Assembly (NCBI RefSeq): GCF_051020955.1
Contig: NW_027476300.1
Coordinates: 186,001-250,000, forward strand
DNA from: Megalopta genalis
Lineage: Eukaryota > Arthropoda > Insecta > Hymenoptera > Halictidae
Direction: 5' to 3'
DNA: 64,000 bases
In this document: one piece after another, positions 52,241 through 64,000 of the stretch
Numbering within the stretch: the first letter of the stretch is position 1
Layout of the letters: each line of letters begins with the position of its first letter
Position numbers and translations under genes: made by a program
Notes under the pieces: model-generated
Seen by the model: the letters and a program-made list of their open reading frames with translations, nothing else
What the model was told of the DNA's origin: nothing
The model's database searches: none

Positions 52241-55220
52241 AAGCTAAATCATGTGTAACGCATGGATTTTTAAACTAACTCGTTTGGTTCGTCTGCATTT
52301 GAAGCTATAGGAATATATCCCAAGTGTTTGAAGCTAAATCATTTGTTTCGCATGAGTTTGAAGCTAATCCTTCTTCTTCGAATTGATTTGAAGCTAAATC
52401 ATGTATTTTGCATGGATTTGAAGCTAACTCGTTTGTTTCCCCTGCATTTGAAGCTATATCACTTATATCGCAAGTGTTTGAAGCTAAATCATTTGTTTTG
52501 CATGGATTTCAAGCTAAACCTTCTACGTAGCATTAATTTGAAGCTTAATCATGTGTTTTGCATGGATTTGAAGCTAACTCGTTTGTTTCCCCTTCATTTG
52601 AAAATATATCACTTATATCGCAAGTATCTGAACCTAAATCATTTGTTTCTTATGGATTTCAAGCTAAGCCTTCTACCTCGCATTGATTTGAAGCTAAATC
52701 ATGCGTATGGAATGGATTTTTAATCTAACTCGTTTGGTTCGTCTGCATTTGAAGCTATATGACTTCTATCCCAAGTGCTTGCAGCTAAATCATTTGTTTC
52801 GCATGGAATTGATGCTAACTTGTTTGTTTCGTCTGCATTTGAAGCTATGCCACTTATATCGCAAGTATCTGAAGCTGAATGATTGGTATCGCATGCATTT
52901 GAAGCTAAACCTTCTACATCGCATTGATTCGAAGCTAAATCATTTGCTTCGCATAGATTTGAAACTAACTCATTTGTTTCGTCTGTATTTGAAGATATAT
53001 CACTTATATCGCAAGTATCTGAACCTAAATCATTTGTTTCTTATGGATTTGAAGCTAAGCCTTCCACATAGCATTGATTTGAAGTTTAAACATGTGTTTT
53101 GCTTGGATTTGAAGCTAACTCGTTTGTTTCCCCAACAATTGAAGCTATATCACTTATATCGCAATTATCTAATGCTAAATCATTTGCGTCGCATGGATTT
53201 GAAGCTAAACCGTCTACATCGCATTGATTTGAAGCTAAATCTTGTGTATCGCATGGATTTTTAAACTAACCCGTTTGGTTCATCTGCATTTGAAGCTATA
53301 TGACTTATATCCAAGTGTTTGAAGCTAAATCATTTGTTTCGCATGAGTTTGAAGCTAATTCTTCTTCTTCGAATTGATTTGAATCTAAATCATGTATTTT
53401 GCATGGATTTGAAGCTAACTCGTTTGTTTCCCCTGCATTTGAAGCTATATCACTTATATCGATTAGTATCTGAAGCTAAATCATTGGTTTCGCATGGATT
53501 TGAAGCTAAACCTTCTAAATCGTATTGATTTGCTGCTGAATCATGTGTTTTGCTTGGATTTGAAGCTATCTCGTTTGTTTCCCCAACAATTGAAGCTATA
53601 TCACTTATATCGCAATTATCTAATGCTAAATCATTTGCGTCGCATGGATTTGAAGCTAAACCTTCTACATCGCATCGATTTGAAGCTAAATCGTGTGTTT
53701 CGCTTGGATATGAAGCTAACTCGTTTGTTTCGTCTGTATTTGATGTTATAACACTTATATCGCAAGAATCTGAAGCTAAATTATTTGTTTCGCTTGGATT
53801 GGAATCTAACTCATCTATTTGGTCTGCATATGAAGCTGTAGCACTTATATCGCAAGAATCTGATGCTAAATCATTTGTGTCGCATGGATTTGAAGCTAAA
53901 CCTTCCACATAGCATTGATTTGAAGCTTAATCATGTGTTTTGCATGGATTTGAAGCTAGCTCGTTTGTTTCCCCTGCATTTGAAGCTATATCACTTATAT
54001 CGATAAGTATCTGAAACTAAATCATTTGTTTCGCATGGATTTGAAGCTAAACCTTCTACATCGCATTGATTTGCTGCCAAATCAAGTGCTTCGCATAGAT
54101 TTGAAACTATCTCGTTTGTTTCGTCTGCATTTGAAGCTATGTCACTTATATCGCAAGTATCTGAAGCTTAATCATTGGTTTCGCATGGCTTTGTAGCTAA
54201 ACCTTCTACATCGCATTGTTTTTCAGTTTAATCATGTGTTTCGCATGGATTTGCAGCTAACTCGTTCGTTTCGCCCGCATTTGATGCTATATCACTTATA
54301 TCGCAAGTATCTGAAGCTAAATCATTTGTTTCGCATGGATTTGAAGCTAAACCATCTACTTTCGCATTGATTTGAAGCTGACTCGTTTGCTTCGTGCGCA
54401 TTTGAAGCTATATCACTTATATCCCAACAGTTTGAAGATAAATCATTTCATTCGCATGGATTTGAAGCTAGCTTGTTTCTTTCGTCTGCATTTGAAGCTA
54501 TATCACATATATCGCAAGTATCTGAAGCTAAATCATTTGTGTCGTATGGATTTGGAGCTAAGCCTTCTACTACGCATTGATTTGGAGCTAAATAATTCGT
54601 TTCGCATGGATTTGGAGCTAACTAGTTTGTTTCTCCTGCATTTGTAGCTATATCACTTCTATCGCAAGTATCTGGACCTAAATCATTTGTGTCGCATTGA
54701 TTTGAAGCTAAACCTTCTACTTCGCATTGATTTTCAGCTATATCATGTGTATCGCATGCATTTTGAAGCTAACTCGTTTGATTTGTCTGCATTTGAAGCT
54801 ATATCACTTATATCCCGAGTGTTTGATGCTAAATCATTTGTTTCGCATAGATTTGTATCTAAACCTTCTACATCGCATTGATTTGATGCTAAATCATGTG
54901 TTTCGCTTGGATGTGAAGCTAACTCATTTGTTTCGTCTGCATTTGAAGCTATATCACTTATATCCCAAGTGTTTGAAGCTAAATCATTTGTTTCGCATGA
55001 ATTTGAAGCTAAACCTTCTACATCCCATTGATTTGAAGCTTAATCATGTGTTTCGCATGGATTTGAAGCTAATTCGTTTGTATCCCCTGCGTTTGAAGCT
55101 ATATCATTTATATCGCAAGTATCTGATACTAAATCATTTGTTTCGCATGGATTTGAAGCTAAACCTTCTACATCGCATTGCTTTGCATCTAAATGATGTA
55201 TTTCGCAAGGATTTGAACTA
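52240..55220 (+). repeat. Diverged units between the 5-kb series and the right-hand repeats
   Basis: This is regular 30-bp units with local duplications. The insertion unit CATGGATTTTTAAACTAAC lies near 52,261 and 53,252 (991 bp apart). The D variant TTTCCCCAACAATTGAAGC lies near 53,127 and 53,578 (about 450 bp apart). A 31-bp unit with ATATCGATTAGTATC or ATATCGATAAGTATC occurs near 53,457 and 54,000. The stretch ends with a copy of the 450-bp frameshift-bounded block (54,760-55,212). No gene-like unique sequence is present. Confidence 0.75.
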
Positions 55221-58200
55221 ACTCGTTTGTTTCGTCTGCATTTGAAACTATATCACTTATATCCCAAGTGTTTGAAGCTAAATCATTTGTTTCGCATGGA
55301 TTTGAAGCTAACTCGTTTGTTTCGTCTGCATTTGGAGGTATATCACTTATATCGCAAGTATCTGAAACTAAATCATATGTTTAGCATGGATTTGAAGCTA
55401 AACCTTCTACATCGCATGGACTTGAAGCTAACTCGTTTGTTTCGCATGCAGCTGAAACTATATCACCCATATCCCAAGTGTTTGCAGCTCTATCATTTGT
55501 TTCGCATGGATTTGAAGCTAAACCATCTAAATCGCATGAATTTTAAGCTAATTCATGTGTTCCGCATGGATTTGAAGCTAACTCGTTTGTTTCGTCTGCA
55601 CTTGAAGCAATATCACATATATCGCTAGTATCTGAAGCTAAATCATTTGTTTCGCATGGATTTGAAGCTAAACCTTCAACATCTCTTTGATTTGCAGCTA
55701 TACCATGTGTTTCGCAAGGATTTGCAGCTAACTCGTTCGTTTCGCCTGCATTTGCTGCTATATCACTTATATCGCAAGTATCTAAAGCTAAATCACTTGT
55801 TTCGCATGGCTTTGAAGCTAAACCTTCTACATCTCATTGATTTTCAGTTTAATCATGTGTTTCGCATGGGTTTGAAGCTAACTCGTTTGTTTCGTCTGCG
55901 TTTGAAGCTATATCACTTATATCCCAAGTATTTGAAGCTAAATCATTTGTTTCGCATGGATTTGAAGCTAAACCTTCTACATCACATGGACTTAAAGCTA
56001 ACTCGATTGTTTCGCATGCAGCTGAAGCTATATCACCCATATCCCAAGTGTTTGCAGCTCTATCATTTGTTTCGCATGGATTTGAAGCTAAACCATCTAA
56101 ATCGCATGAATTTTAAGCTAAATCATGTGTTCCGCATGGATTTGAAGCTAACTCGTTTGTTTCGTCTGCACTTGAAGCAATATCACTAATATCGCTAGTA
56201 TCTGAAGCTAAATCATTTGTTTCGCATGGATTTGAAGCTAAACCTTCAACATCGCTTTGATTTGCAGCTATATCATGTGTTTCCCATGGATTTGCAGCTA
56301 ACTCGTTCGTTTCGCCTGCATTTGATGCTATATCACTTATATCGCAAGTATCTAAAGCTGAATCACTTGTTTCGCATGGCTTTGAAGCTAACTCGTTTGC
56401 TTAGCCTGCAGTTGAATCTATATCACTTATATCGCAAGTATTTTAAGCAAAATCATTTGTTCCGCATCGATATGAAGCTAAGCCTTCTACTTCGCATTGA
56501 TTTGAAGCTAAATCATTTGTTTCGCTTGAATGTGAAGCTAACTCATTTGTTTCGTCTGCATTTGAAGCTATATCACTTATATCCCAAGTGTTTGAAGCTA
56601 AATCATTTGTTTCGCATTTATTTGAAGCTAAACCTTCTACATCACATGGACTTAAAGCTAACTCGATTGTTTCGCATGCAGCTGAAGCTATATCACCCAT
56701 ATCCCAAGTGTTTGCAGCTCTATCATTTGTTTCGCATGGATTTGAAGCTAAACCATCTAAATCGCATGAATTTTAAGCTAAATCATGTGTTCCGCATGGA
56801 TTTGAAGCTAACTCGTTTGTTTCGTCTGCACTTGAAGCAATATCACTAATATCGCTAGTATCTGAAGCTAAATCATTTGTTTCGCATGGATTTGAAGCTA
56901 AACCTTCAACATCGCTTTGATTTGCAGCTATATCATGTGTTTCCCATGGATTTGCAGCTAACTCGTTCGTTTCGCCTGCATTTGATGCTATATCACTTAT
57001 ATCGCAAGTATCTAAAGCTAAATCACTTGTTTCGCATGGCTTTGAAGCTAAACCTTCTACATCGCATGGACTTGAAGCTAACTCGTTTGTTTCGCATGCA
57101 GCTGAAGCTATATCACCCATATCCCAAGTGTTTGCAGCTCTATCATTTGTTTCGCATGGATTTGAAGCTAAACCATCTAAATCGCATGAATTTTAAGCTA
57201 AATCATGTGTTCCGCATGGATTTGAAGCTAACTCGTTTGTTTCGTCTGCACTTGAAGCAATATCACATATATCGCTAGTATCTGAAGCTAAATCATTTGT
57301 TTCGCATGGATTTGAAGCTAAACCTTCAACATCTCTTTGATTTGCAGCTATACCATGTGTTTCGCAAGGATTTACAGCTAACTCGTTCGTTTCGCCTGCA
57401 TTTGATGCTATATCACTTATATCGCAAGTATCTGAAGCTAAATCATTTGTTTCGCATGGATTTGAAGCTAAACCTTCAACATCTCTTTGATTTGCAGCTA
57501 TACCATGTGTTTCGCAAGGATTTACAGCTAACTCGTTCGTTTCGCCTGCATTTGATGCTATATCACTTATATCGCAAGTATCTGAAGCTGAATCACTTGT
57601 TTCGCATGGCTTTGAAGCTAACTCGTTTGCTTAGCCTGCAGTTGAATCTATATCACTTATATCGCAAGTATTTTAAGCAAAATCATTTGTTCCGCATCGA
57701 TATGAAGCTAAGCCTTCTACTTCGCATTGATTTGAAGCTAAATCATTTGTTTCGCTTGAATGTGAAGCTAACTCATTTGTTTCGTCTGCATTTGAAGCTA
57801 TATCACTTATATCCCAAGTGTTTGAAGCTAAATCATTTGTTTCGCATGAATTTGAAGCTAAACCATCTAAATCGCATGAATTTTAAGCTAAATCATGTGT
57901 TCCGCATGGATTTGAAGCTATCTCGTTTGTTTCTTCTGCACTTGAAGCAATATCACATATATCGCTAGTATCTGAAGCTAAATCATTTGTTTCGCATGGA
58001 TTTGAAGCTAAACCTTCAACATCTCTTTGATTTGCAGCTATACCATGTGTTTCGCAAGGATTTACAGCTAACTCGTTCGTTTCGCCTGCATTTGATGCTA
58101 TATCACTTATATCGCAAGTATCTGAAGCTAAATCATTTGTTTCGCATGGATTTGAAGCTAAACCTTCAACATCTCTTTGATTTGCAGCTATACCATGTGT

Positions 58201-61200
58201 TTCGCAAGGATTTACAGCTAACTCGTTCGTTTCGCCTTCATTTGATGCTATATCACTTATATCGCAAGTATCTGAAGCTGAATCACTTGTTTCGCATGGC
58301 TTTGAAGCTAACTCGTTTGCTTAGCCTGCAGTTGAATCTATATCACTTATATCGCAAGTATTTTAAGCAAAATCATTTGTTCCGCATCGATATGAAGCTA
58401 AGCCTTCTACTTCGCATTGATTTGAAGCTAAATCATTTGTTTCGCTTGAATGTGAAGCTAACTCGTTTGTTTCGTCTGCAGTTGAAACTATATCATTTAT
58501 ATCGCAAGTATTTGAAGCTAAATCATTTGTTCCGCATGGATTTGTAGCTGAGCCTTCTACATCGCATTGATTTGAAGCTTAATCATGCGTGTCGCATGGA
58601 GTTGAAGCTAGCTTGTTTGTTTCGTCTGCATTTGAACGTATATCGCTTATAACGCAATTATCTGAAGATAAATCATTTGTTCCACATGGCTTTGAAGCTA
58701 AACCTTCTACATCGCATTGATTTTCAGTTTAATCTTGTGTTTCGCATGGATTTGAAGCTAACTCGTTTGTTTCGTCTGCATTTGAAGCTATATCACTTAT
58801 ATCCCAAGTGTTTGAAGCTAAATCATTTGTTTCGCATGAATTTGAAGCTAAACCTTCTACATCGCATTGATTTGAAGCTTAATCATGTGTTTCACATGGA
58901 TTTGAAGCTAATTCGTTTCTATCCCCTGCATTTGAAGCTATATCATTTATATTGTAAGTATCTGAAACTAAATCATTTGTTTCGCACGGATTTGAAGCTA
59001 AACCTTCTACATCGCATTGATTTTCGGTTTAATCATATGTTTCGCATGGATTTGAAACTAACTTGTTTGTTTCGTCTGCATTTGAAGCTATATCACTTAT
59101 ATCCCAAGTATTTGAAGCTAAATCATTTGTTTCGCATGGATTTGAAGCTAAACCTACTCCATCGCATGGACTTGAAGCTAACTCGTTTGTTTCGCATGCA
59201 GCTGAAGCTATATCACCCATATCCCAAGTGTTTGCAGCTCTATCATTTGTTTCGCATGGATTTGAAGCTAAACCATCTAAATCGCGTGAATTTTAAGCTA
59301 AATCATGTGTTCCGCATGGATTTGAAGCTAACTCGTTTGTTTCGTCTGCACTTGAAGCAATATCACATATATCGCTAGTATCTGAAGCTAAATCATTTGT
59401 TTCGCATGGATTTGAAGCTAAACCTTCAACATCGCTTTGATTTGCAGCTATATCATGTGTTTCGCAAGGATTTGCAGCTAACTCGTTCGTTTCGCCTGCA
59501 TTTGATGCTATATCACTTATATCGCAAGTATCTGAAGCTAAATCACTTGTTTCGCATGGCTTTGAAGCTAAACCTTCTACATCGCATTGATTTTCAGTTT
59601 AATCATGTGTTTCGCATGGATTTGAAGCTAACTCGTTTGTTTCGTCTGCATTTGAAGCTATATCACTTATATCCCAAGTGTTTGAAGCTAAATCATTTGT
59701 TTCGCATGGATTTGAAGCTAACTCGTTTGTTTGGCCTGCATTTGAAGCTATATCACTTATATCCCGAGTGTTTGATGCTAAATCATTTGTTTCGCATGGA
59801 TTTGTAGCTAAACCTTCTACATCGTATTGATTTGAACCTACATCATGTGTTTCGCTTGGATGTGAATCTAACTCGTTTGTTTCGTCTGCATTCGAAGCTA
59901 TATCACTTATATCCCAAGTGTTTGAAGCTAAATCATTTGTTTCGCATGGATTTGAAGCTAACTCGTTTGTTTCGTCTGCAGTTGAATCTATATCACTTAT
60001 ATCGCAAGTATTTTATGCAAAATCATTTGTTCCGCATCGATATGAAGCTAAGCCTTCTACTTCGCATTGATTTGAAGCTAAATCATTTGTTTCGCTTGAA
60101 TGTGAAGCTAACTCGTTTGTTTCGTCTGCAGTTGAAACTATATCATTTATATCGCAAGTATTTGAAGCTAAATCATTTGTTCCGCATGGATTTGAAGCTA
60201 AACCTTCTACATCGCATGGACTTGAAGCTAACTCGTTTGTTTCGCATGCAGCTGAAGCTATATCACCCATATCCCAAGTGTTTGCAGCTCTATCATTTGT
60301 TTCGCATGGATTTGAAGCTTAACTTTCAACATCGCTTTGATTTGCAGCTATATCATGTGTTTCGCAAGGATTTGCAGCTAACTCGTTCGTTTCGCCTGCA
60401 TTTGAAGCTATATTAATTATATCCCAAGTGTTTGAAGCTAAATCATTTATATCGCAAGTATTTGAAGCTAAATCATTTGTTCCGCATAGATTTGAAGATA
60501 AACCTTCTACATCGCATTGATTTTCAGTTTAATCATGTGTTTCGCATGGATTTGAAGCTAACTCGTTTGTTTCGTCTGCATTTGAAGCTATATCACTTAT
60601 ATCCCAAGTGTTTGAAGCTAAATCATTTGTTTCGCATGGATTTGTATCTAAACCTTCTACATCGCATTGATTTGAGGCTAAATCATGTGTTTCGCTTGGA
60701 TGTGAAGCTAACTCATTTATTTCGTCTGCATTTGAAGCTATATCACTTATATCCCAAGTGTTTGAAGCTAAATCATTTGTTTCGCATGAATTTGAAGCTA
60801 AACCTTCTACATCGCATTGATTTGAAGCTTAATCATGTGTTTCACATGGTTTTGAAGCTAATTCGTTTCTATCCCCTGCATTTGAAGCTATATCATTTAT
60901 ATCGTAAGTATCTGAAACTAAATCATTTGTTTCGCACGGATTTGAAGCTAAACCTTCTACATCGCATTGATTTTCGGTTTAATCATGTGTTTCGCATGGA
61001 TTTGAAACTAACTTGTTTGTTTCGTCTGCATTTGAAGCTATATCACTTATATCCCAAGTATTTGAAGCTAAATCATTTGTTTCGCATGGATTTGAAGCTA
61101 AACCTACTCCATCGCATGGACTTGAAGCTAACTCGTTTGTTTCGCATGCAGCTGAAGCTATATCACCCATATCCCAAGTGTTTGCAGCTTTATCATTTGT

Positions 61201-64000
61201 TTCGCATGGATTTGAAGCTAAACCATCTAAATCGCGTGAATTTTAAGCTAAATCATGTGTTCCGCATGGATTTGAAGCTAACTCGTTTGTTTCGTCTGCA
61301 CTTGAAGCAATATCACATATATCGCTAGTATCTGAAGCTAAATCATTTGTTTCGCATGGATTTGAAGGTAAACCTTCAACATCGCTTTGATTTGCACCTA
61401 TATCATGTGTTTCGCAAGGATTTGCAGCTAACTCGTTCGTTTCGCCTGCATTTGATGCTATATCACTTATATCGCAAGTATCTGAAGCTAAATCACTTGT
61501 TTCGCATGGATTTCAAGCTAACTCGTTTGCTTAGCCTGCAGTTGAATCTATATCACTTATATAGCAAGTATTTTAAGCAAAATCATTTGTTCCGCATCAA
61601 TATGAAGCTAAGCCTTCTACTTCGCATTGATTTGAAGCTAAATCATTTGTTTCGCTTGAATGTGAAGCTAACTCGTTTGTTTCGTCTGCAGTTGAAACTA
61701 TATCATTTATATCGCAAGTATTTGAAGCTAAATCATTTGTTTCGCATGGATTTGAAGCTGAGCCTTCTACATCGCATTGATTTGAAGCTTAATCATGCGT
61801 GTCGCATGGAGTTGAAGCTAGCTTGTTTGTTTCGTCTGCATTTGAACGTATATCGCTTATAACGCAATTATCTGAAGATAAATCATTTGTTCCACATGGC
61901 TTTGAAGCTAAACCTTCTACATCGCATTGATTTTCAGTTTAATCTTGTGTTTCGCATGGATTTGAAGCTAACTCGTTTGTTTCGTCTGCATTTGAAGCTA
62001 TATCACTTATATCCCGAGTGTTTGATGCTAAATCATTTGTTTCGCATGGATTTGTAGCTAAACCTTCTACATCGTATTGATTTGAACCTACATCATGTGT
62101 TTCGCTTGGATGTGAATCTAACTCTTTGTTTCGTCTGCATTCGAAGCTATATCACTTATATCCCAAGTGTTTGAAGCTAAATCATTTGTTTCGCATGGAT
62201 TTGAAGCTAACTCGTTTGTTTCGTCTGCATTTGGAGGTATATCACTTATATCGCAAGTATCTGAACCTAAATCATTGGTTTCGCATGGATTTGTAGCTAA
62301 ACCTTCTACTTCCCATAGATTTGAAGCTAAATCATGTGTTTCGCATGGATTTGCAGCTAACTCGTTCGTTTCGCCTGCATTTGATGCTATATCACTTATA
62401 TCGTAAGTATCTGAAGCTAAATCATTTGTTTCGCACGGATTTGAAGCTAAACCTTCTACATGGCATTGATTTTCAGTTTAATCATGTGTTTCGCATGGAT
62501 TTGAAGCTAACTTGTTTGTTTCGTCTGCATTTGAAGCTATATCACTTATATCCCAAGTATTTGTAGCTAAATCATTTGTTTCGCATGGATTTGAAGCTAA
62601 ACCTTCTCCATCGCATGGACTTGAATCTAACTCGTTTGTTTCGCATGCAGCTGAAGCTATATCACCCATATCCCAAGTGTTTGCAGGTCTATCATTTGTT
62701 TCGCATGGATTTGAAGCTAAACCATCTAAATCGCATGAATTTTAAGCTAAATCATGTGTTCCGCATGGATTTGAAGCTATCTCGTTTGTTTCTTCTGCAC
62801 TTGAAACAATATCACATATATCGCTAGTATCTGAAGCTAAATCATTTGTTTCGCATGGATTTGAAGCTAAACCTTCAACATCGTTTTGATTTGCAGCTAT
62901 ATCATGTGTTTCGCAAGGATTTGCAGCTAACTCGTTCGTTTCGCCTGCATTTGATGCTATATCACTTATATCGCAAGTATCTGAAGCTAAATCACTTGTT
63001 TCGCATGGCTTTGAAGCTAAACCTTCTACATCGCATTGATTTTCTGTTTAATCATGTGTTTCGCATGGATTTGAATCTAACTCGTTTGTTTCGTCTGCAT
63101 TTGAAGCTATATCACTTATATCCCAAGTGTTTGAAGCTAAATCATTTGTTTCGCATGGATTTGAAGCTAACTCGTTTGCTTAGCCTGCAGTTGAATCTAT
63201 ATCACTTATATCGCAAGTATTTTAAGCAAAATCATTTGTTCCGCATCGATATGAAGCTAAGCCTTCTACTTCGCATTGATTTGAAGCTAAATCATTTGTT
63301 TCGCTTGAATGTGAAGCTAACTCGTTTGTTTCGTCTGCAGTTGAAACTATATCACTTATATCCCAAGTGTTTGAAGCTAAATCATTTGTTTCGCATGGAT
63401 TTGAAGCTAACTCGTTTGTTTCGTCTGCAGTTGAAACTATATCACTTATATCGCAAGTATTTGAAGCTAAATCATTTGTTCCGCATGGATTTGAAGCTGA
63501 GCCTTCTACATCGCATTGATTTGAAGCTTAATCATGCGTGTCGCATGGAGTTGAAGCTAGCTTGTTTGTTTCGTCTGCATTTGAACGTATATCACTTATA
63601 TCGCAAGTATCTGAACCTAAATCATTGGTTTCGCATGGATTTGTAGCTAAACCTTCTACTTCCCATAGATTTGAAGCTAAATCATGTGTTTCGCATGGAT
63701 TTGCAGCTAACTCGTTCGTTTCGCCTGCATTTGATGCTATATCACTTCTATCGTAAGTATCTGAAGCTAAATCATTTGTTTCGCACGGATTTGAAGCTAA
63801 ACCTTCTACATCGCATTGATTTTCAGTTTAATCATGTGTTTCGCATGGATTTGAAGCTAACTTGTTTGTTTCGTCTGCATTTGAAGCTATATCACTTATA
63901 TCCCAAGTATTTGAAGCTAAATCATTTGTTTCGCATGGATTTGAAGCTAAACCTTCTACATCGCATGGACTTGAAGCTAACTCGTTTGTTTCGCATGCAG
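55220..64000 (+). repeat. 660-, 690- and 1,950-bp repeats at the right end
   Basis: Copies are recognised by constant offsets: 660 bp (56,217 and 56,877), 690 bp (57,297 and 57,987) and 1,950 bp (59,397 and 61,347, extending on both sides). A segment with TTCCACATGGCTTTG near 58,680 recurs near 61,890. The unit variant GTATTTTAAGCAAAATC recurs at least six times. All copies are in register multiples of 30 bp with few indels, so LKLN-frame open stretches are frequent here. Confidence 0.8.
60432..61328 (+). other. LKLN-frame open stretch (298 codons)
   Basis: About 30 units are read in the LKLN-type frame, from a TTG codon to the recurrent TAG in the E-type end ATCGCTAGTA. The 3' half is shared with 58,677-59,378 as part of a 1,950-bp duplication. 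Its closing TAG is the same variant that ends dozens of similar stretches, so the stop belongs to an amplified E subtype. Not supported as a gene. Confidence 0.25.

Larger units (their letters stand above)
1..64000. repeat. 30-bp unit satellite array filling the window
   Basis: Nearly every base belongs to a tandem series of units of about 30 bp. Each begins with TTTGAAGCTA or a one- to three-base variant such as TCTGAAGCTA, TTTGATGCTA, TTTGCAGCTA or CTTGAAGCAA. Bases 11-30 vary by unit type, but a CG dinucleotide near bases 23-24 is kept in most units. The consensus has 53 G or C in 150 bases. No unique gene-like sequence interrupts the array except a short island near 28.25 kb. The array continues to both window edges, so its full length is unknown. 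This is seen directly; calling it satellite DNA is an inference from the structure. Confidence 0.97.
28284..64000 (+). repeat. Orientation block III of the array
   Basis: The TTTGAAGCTA strand is again plus. The first recognisable repeat sequence is an E-type end at 28,284-28,297 (TATATCGCAAGTAT), followed by a shortened, degenerate unit and then regular units from about 28,314. This block holds the most homogenised parts of the window (29.8-51.4 kb), with kilobase-scale copies differing by rare single bases or by whole-unit deletions. It runs off the right edge. Confidence 0.93.

Noticed and set aside
497..61328. The many 100-460 codon ORFs as genes, possibly a giant repeat protein
   Set aside because: Open frames follow from a 30-bp unit with stop-free consensus in two frames. 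Each frame is broken repeatedly by TAG, TAA, TGA or single-base indels, and the broken forms are amplified. Opposite strands are open together, most reported starts are TTG-type codons, and no domain or signal is recognisable.
497..61328. A ciliate-type code with TAG/TAA read as Gln, since in-frame stops of the LKLN frame are nearly all TAG, plus one TAA type
   Set aside because: From the consensus codons (TTG, AAG, TAT) a single change gives TAG or TAA but not TGA, so the bias is expected by mutation alone. One-base insertions and deletions still break the frame.
1..64000. CRISPR array (30-bp direct repeats)
   Set aside because: There are no unique spacers. Repeats abut one another and vary gradually, and no cas-like gene is present.
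1..64000. CENP-B-box-like motif in D units (TTCG followed by A and CGGG)
   Set aside because: TTCG is common, but the CGGG half of the motif is not present at the required spacing in the unit types.
1..64000. Telomeric repeats or rDNA spacer
   Set aside because: No short TTAGGG-, TTAGG- or TTTAGGG-type runs and no rRNA sequence are seen; the unit is 30 bp and AT-rich.
1..64000. Cysteine-containing pentapeptide-repeat protein family
   Set aside because: The SNPC-type decapeptide lacks the A(D/N)Lxx pentapeptide register over its length, so the resemblance is only in composition.

Overview
The whole window is one satellite-like tandem array. Apart from about 46 bases near 28.24-28.28 kb, every stretch I read can be cut into roughly 30-bp units that start with TTTGAAGCTA or a close variant. 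I found no rRNA, tRNA, mobile-element gene, CRISPR array, promoter, terminator or convincing protein gene. The unit consensus is AT-rich, about 35% G+C by hand count. The long satellite, its nested higher-order repeats and the lack of any recognisable gene over 64 kb suggest a eukaryotic heterochromatic, subtelomeric or centromeric-type region. The sequence gives no basis for naming the organism.

Array grammar. Five unit types can be told apart by bases 11-20 and 21-30: A (AATCATTTGT, TTCGCATGGA), B (AACCTTCTAC, ATCGCATTGA), C (AATCATGTGT, TTCGCATGGA), D (ACTCGTTTGT, TTCGTCTGCA) and E (TATCACTTAT, ATCGCAAGTA). They follow one another in the fixed cyclic order A-B-C-D-E, a 150-bp higher-order repeat. 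Many cycles drop B and/or C, giving 90- and 120-bp cycles.

Layout. Three orientation blocks are visible. Block I (1 to about 14,636) has the TTTGAAGCTA strand on plus. Block II (about 14,637 to 28,236) has it on minus. Block III (about 28,284 to 64,000) has it on plus again. The first switch is direct, repeat against repeat. The second carries the only unique DNA in the window, including a 24-bp perfect palindrome. Larger amplifications sit inside the blocks: a 900-bp pair at 2.0-3.8 kb, a roughly 2-kb series at 3.8-10.6 kb, 300- and 901-bp repeats at 15-17.5 kb, an 800-bp duplication 7.4 kb apart in block II, three near-identical 1,891-bp copies at 29.8-35.5 kb, about 3.4 copies of a 5-kb unit at 34.4-51.4 kb, and 660-, 690- and 1,950-bp repeats at 56-63 kb.

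Coding potential. The unit length is a multiple of three, so open frames of 100-460 codons appear on both strands. The two consensus-open frames read LKLNHLFRMD-type decapeptides (TTTGAAGCTA strand) and SNPCETNDLA-type decapeptides (opposite strand). Both are broken many times by stops and by 1-bp insertions or deletions, and the broken versions have themselves been amplified. I treat all of them as repeat-derived open stretches. The acidic, cysteine-bearing SNPCETNDLA frame is the better candidate for an ancestral coding origin, because unit types differ there by D/E, N/D and L/I changes.
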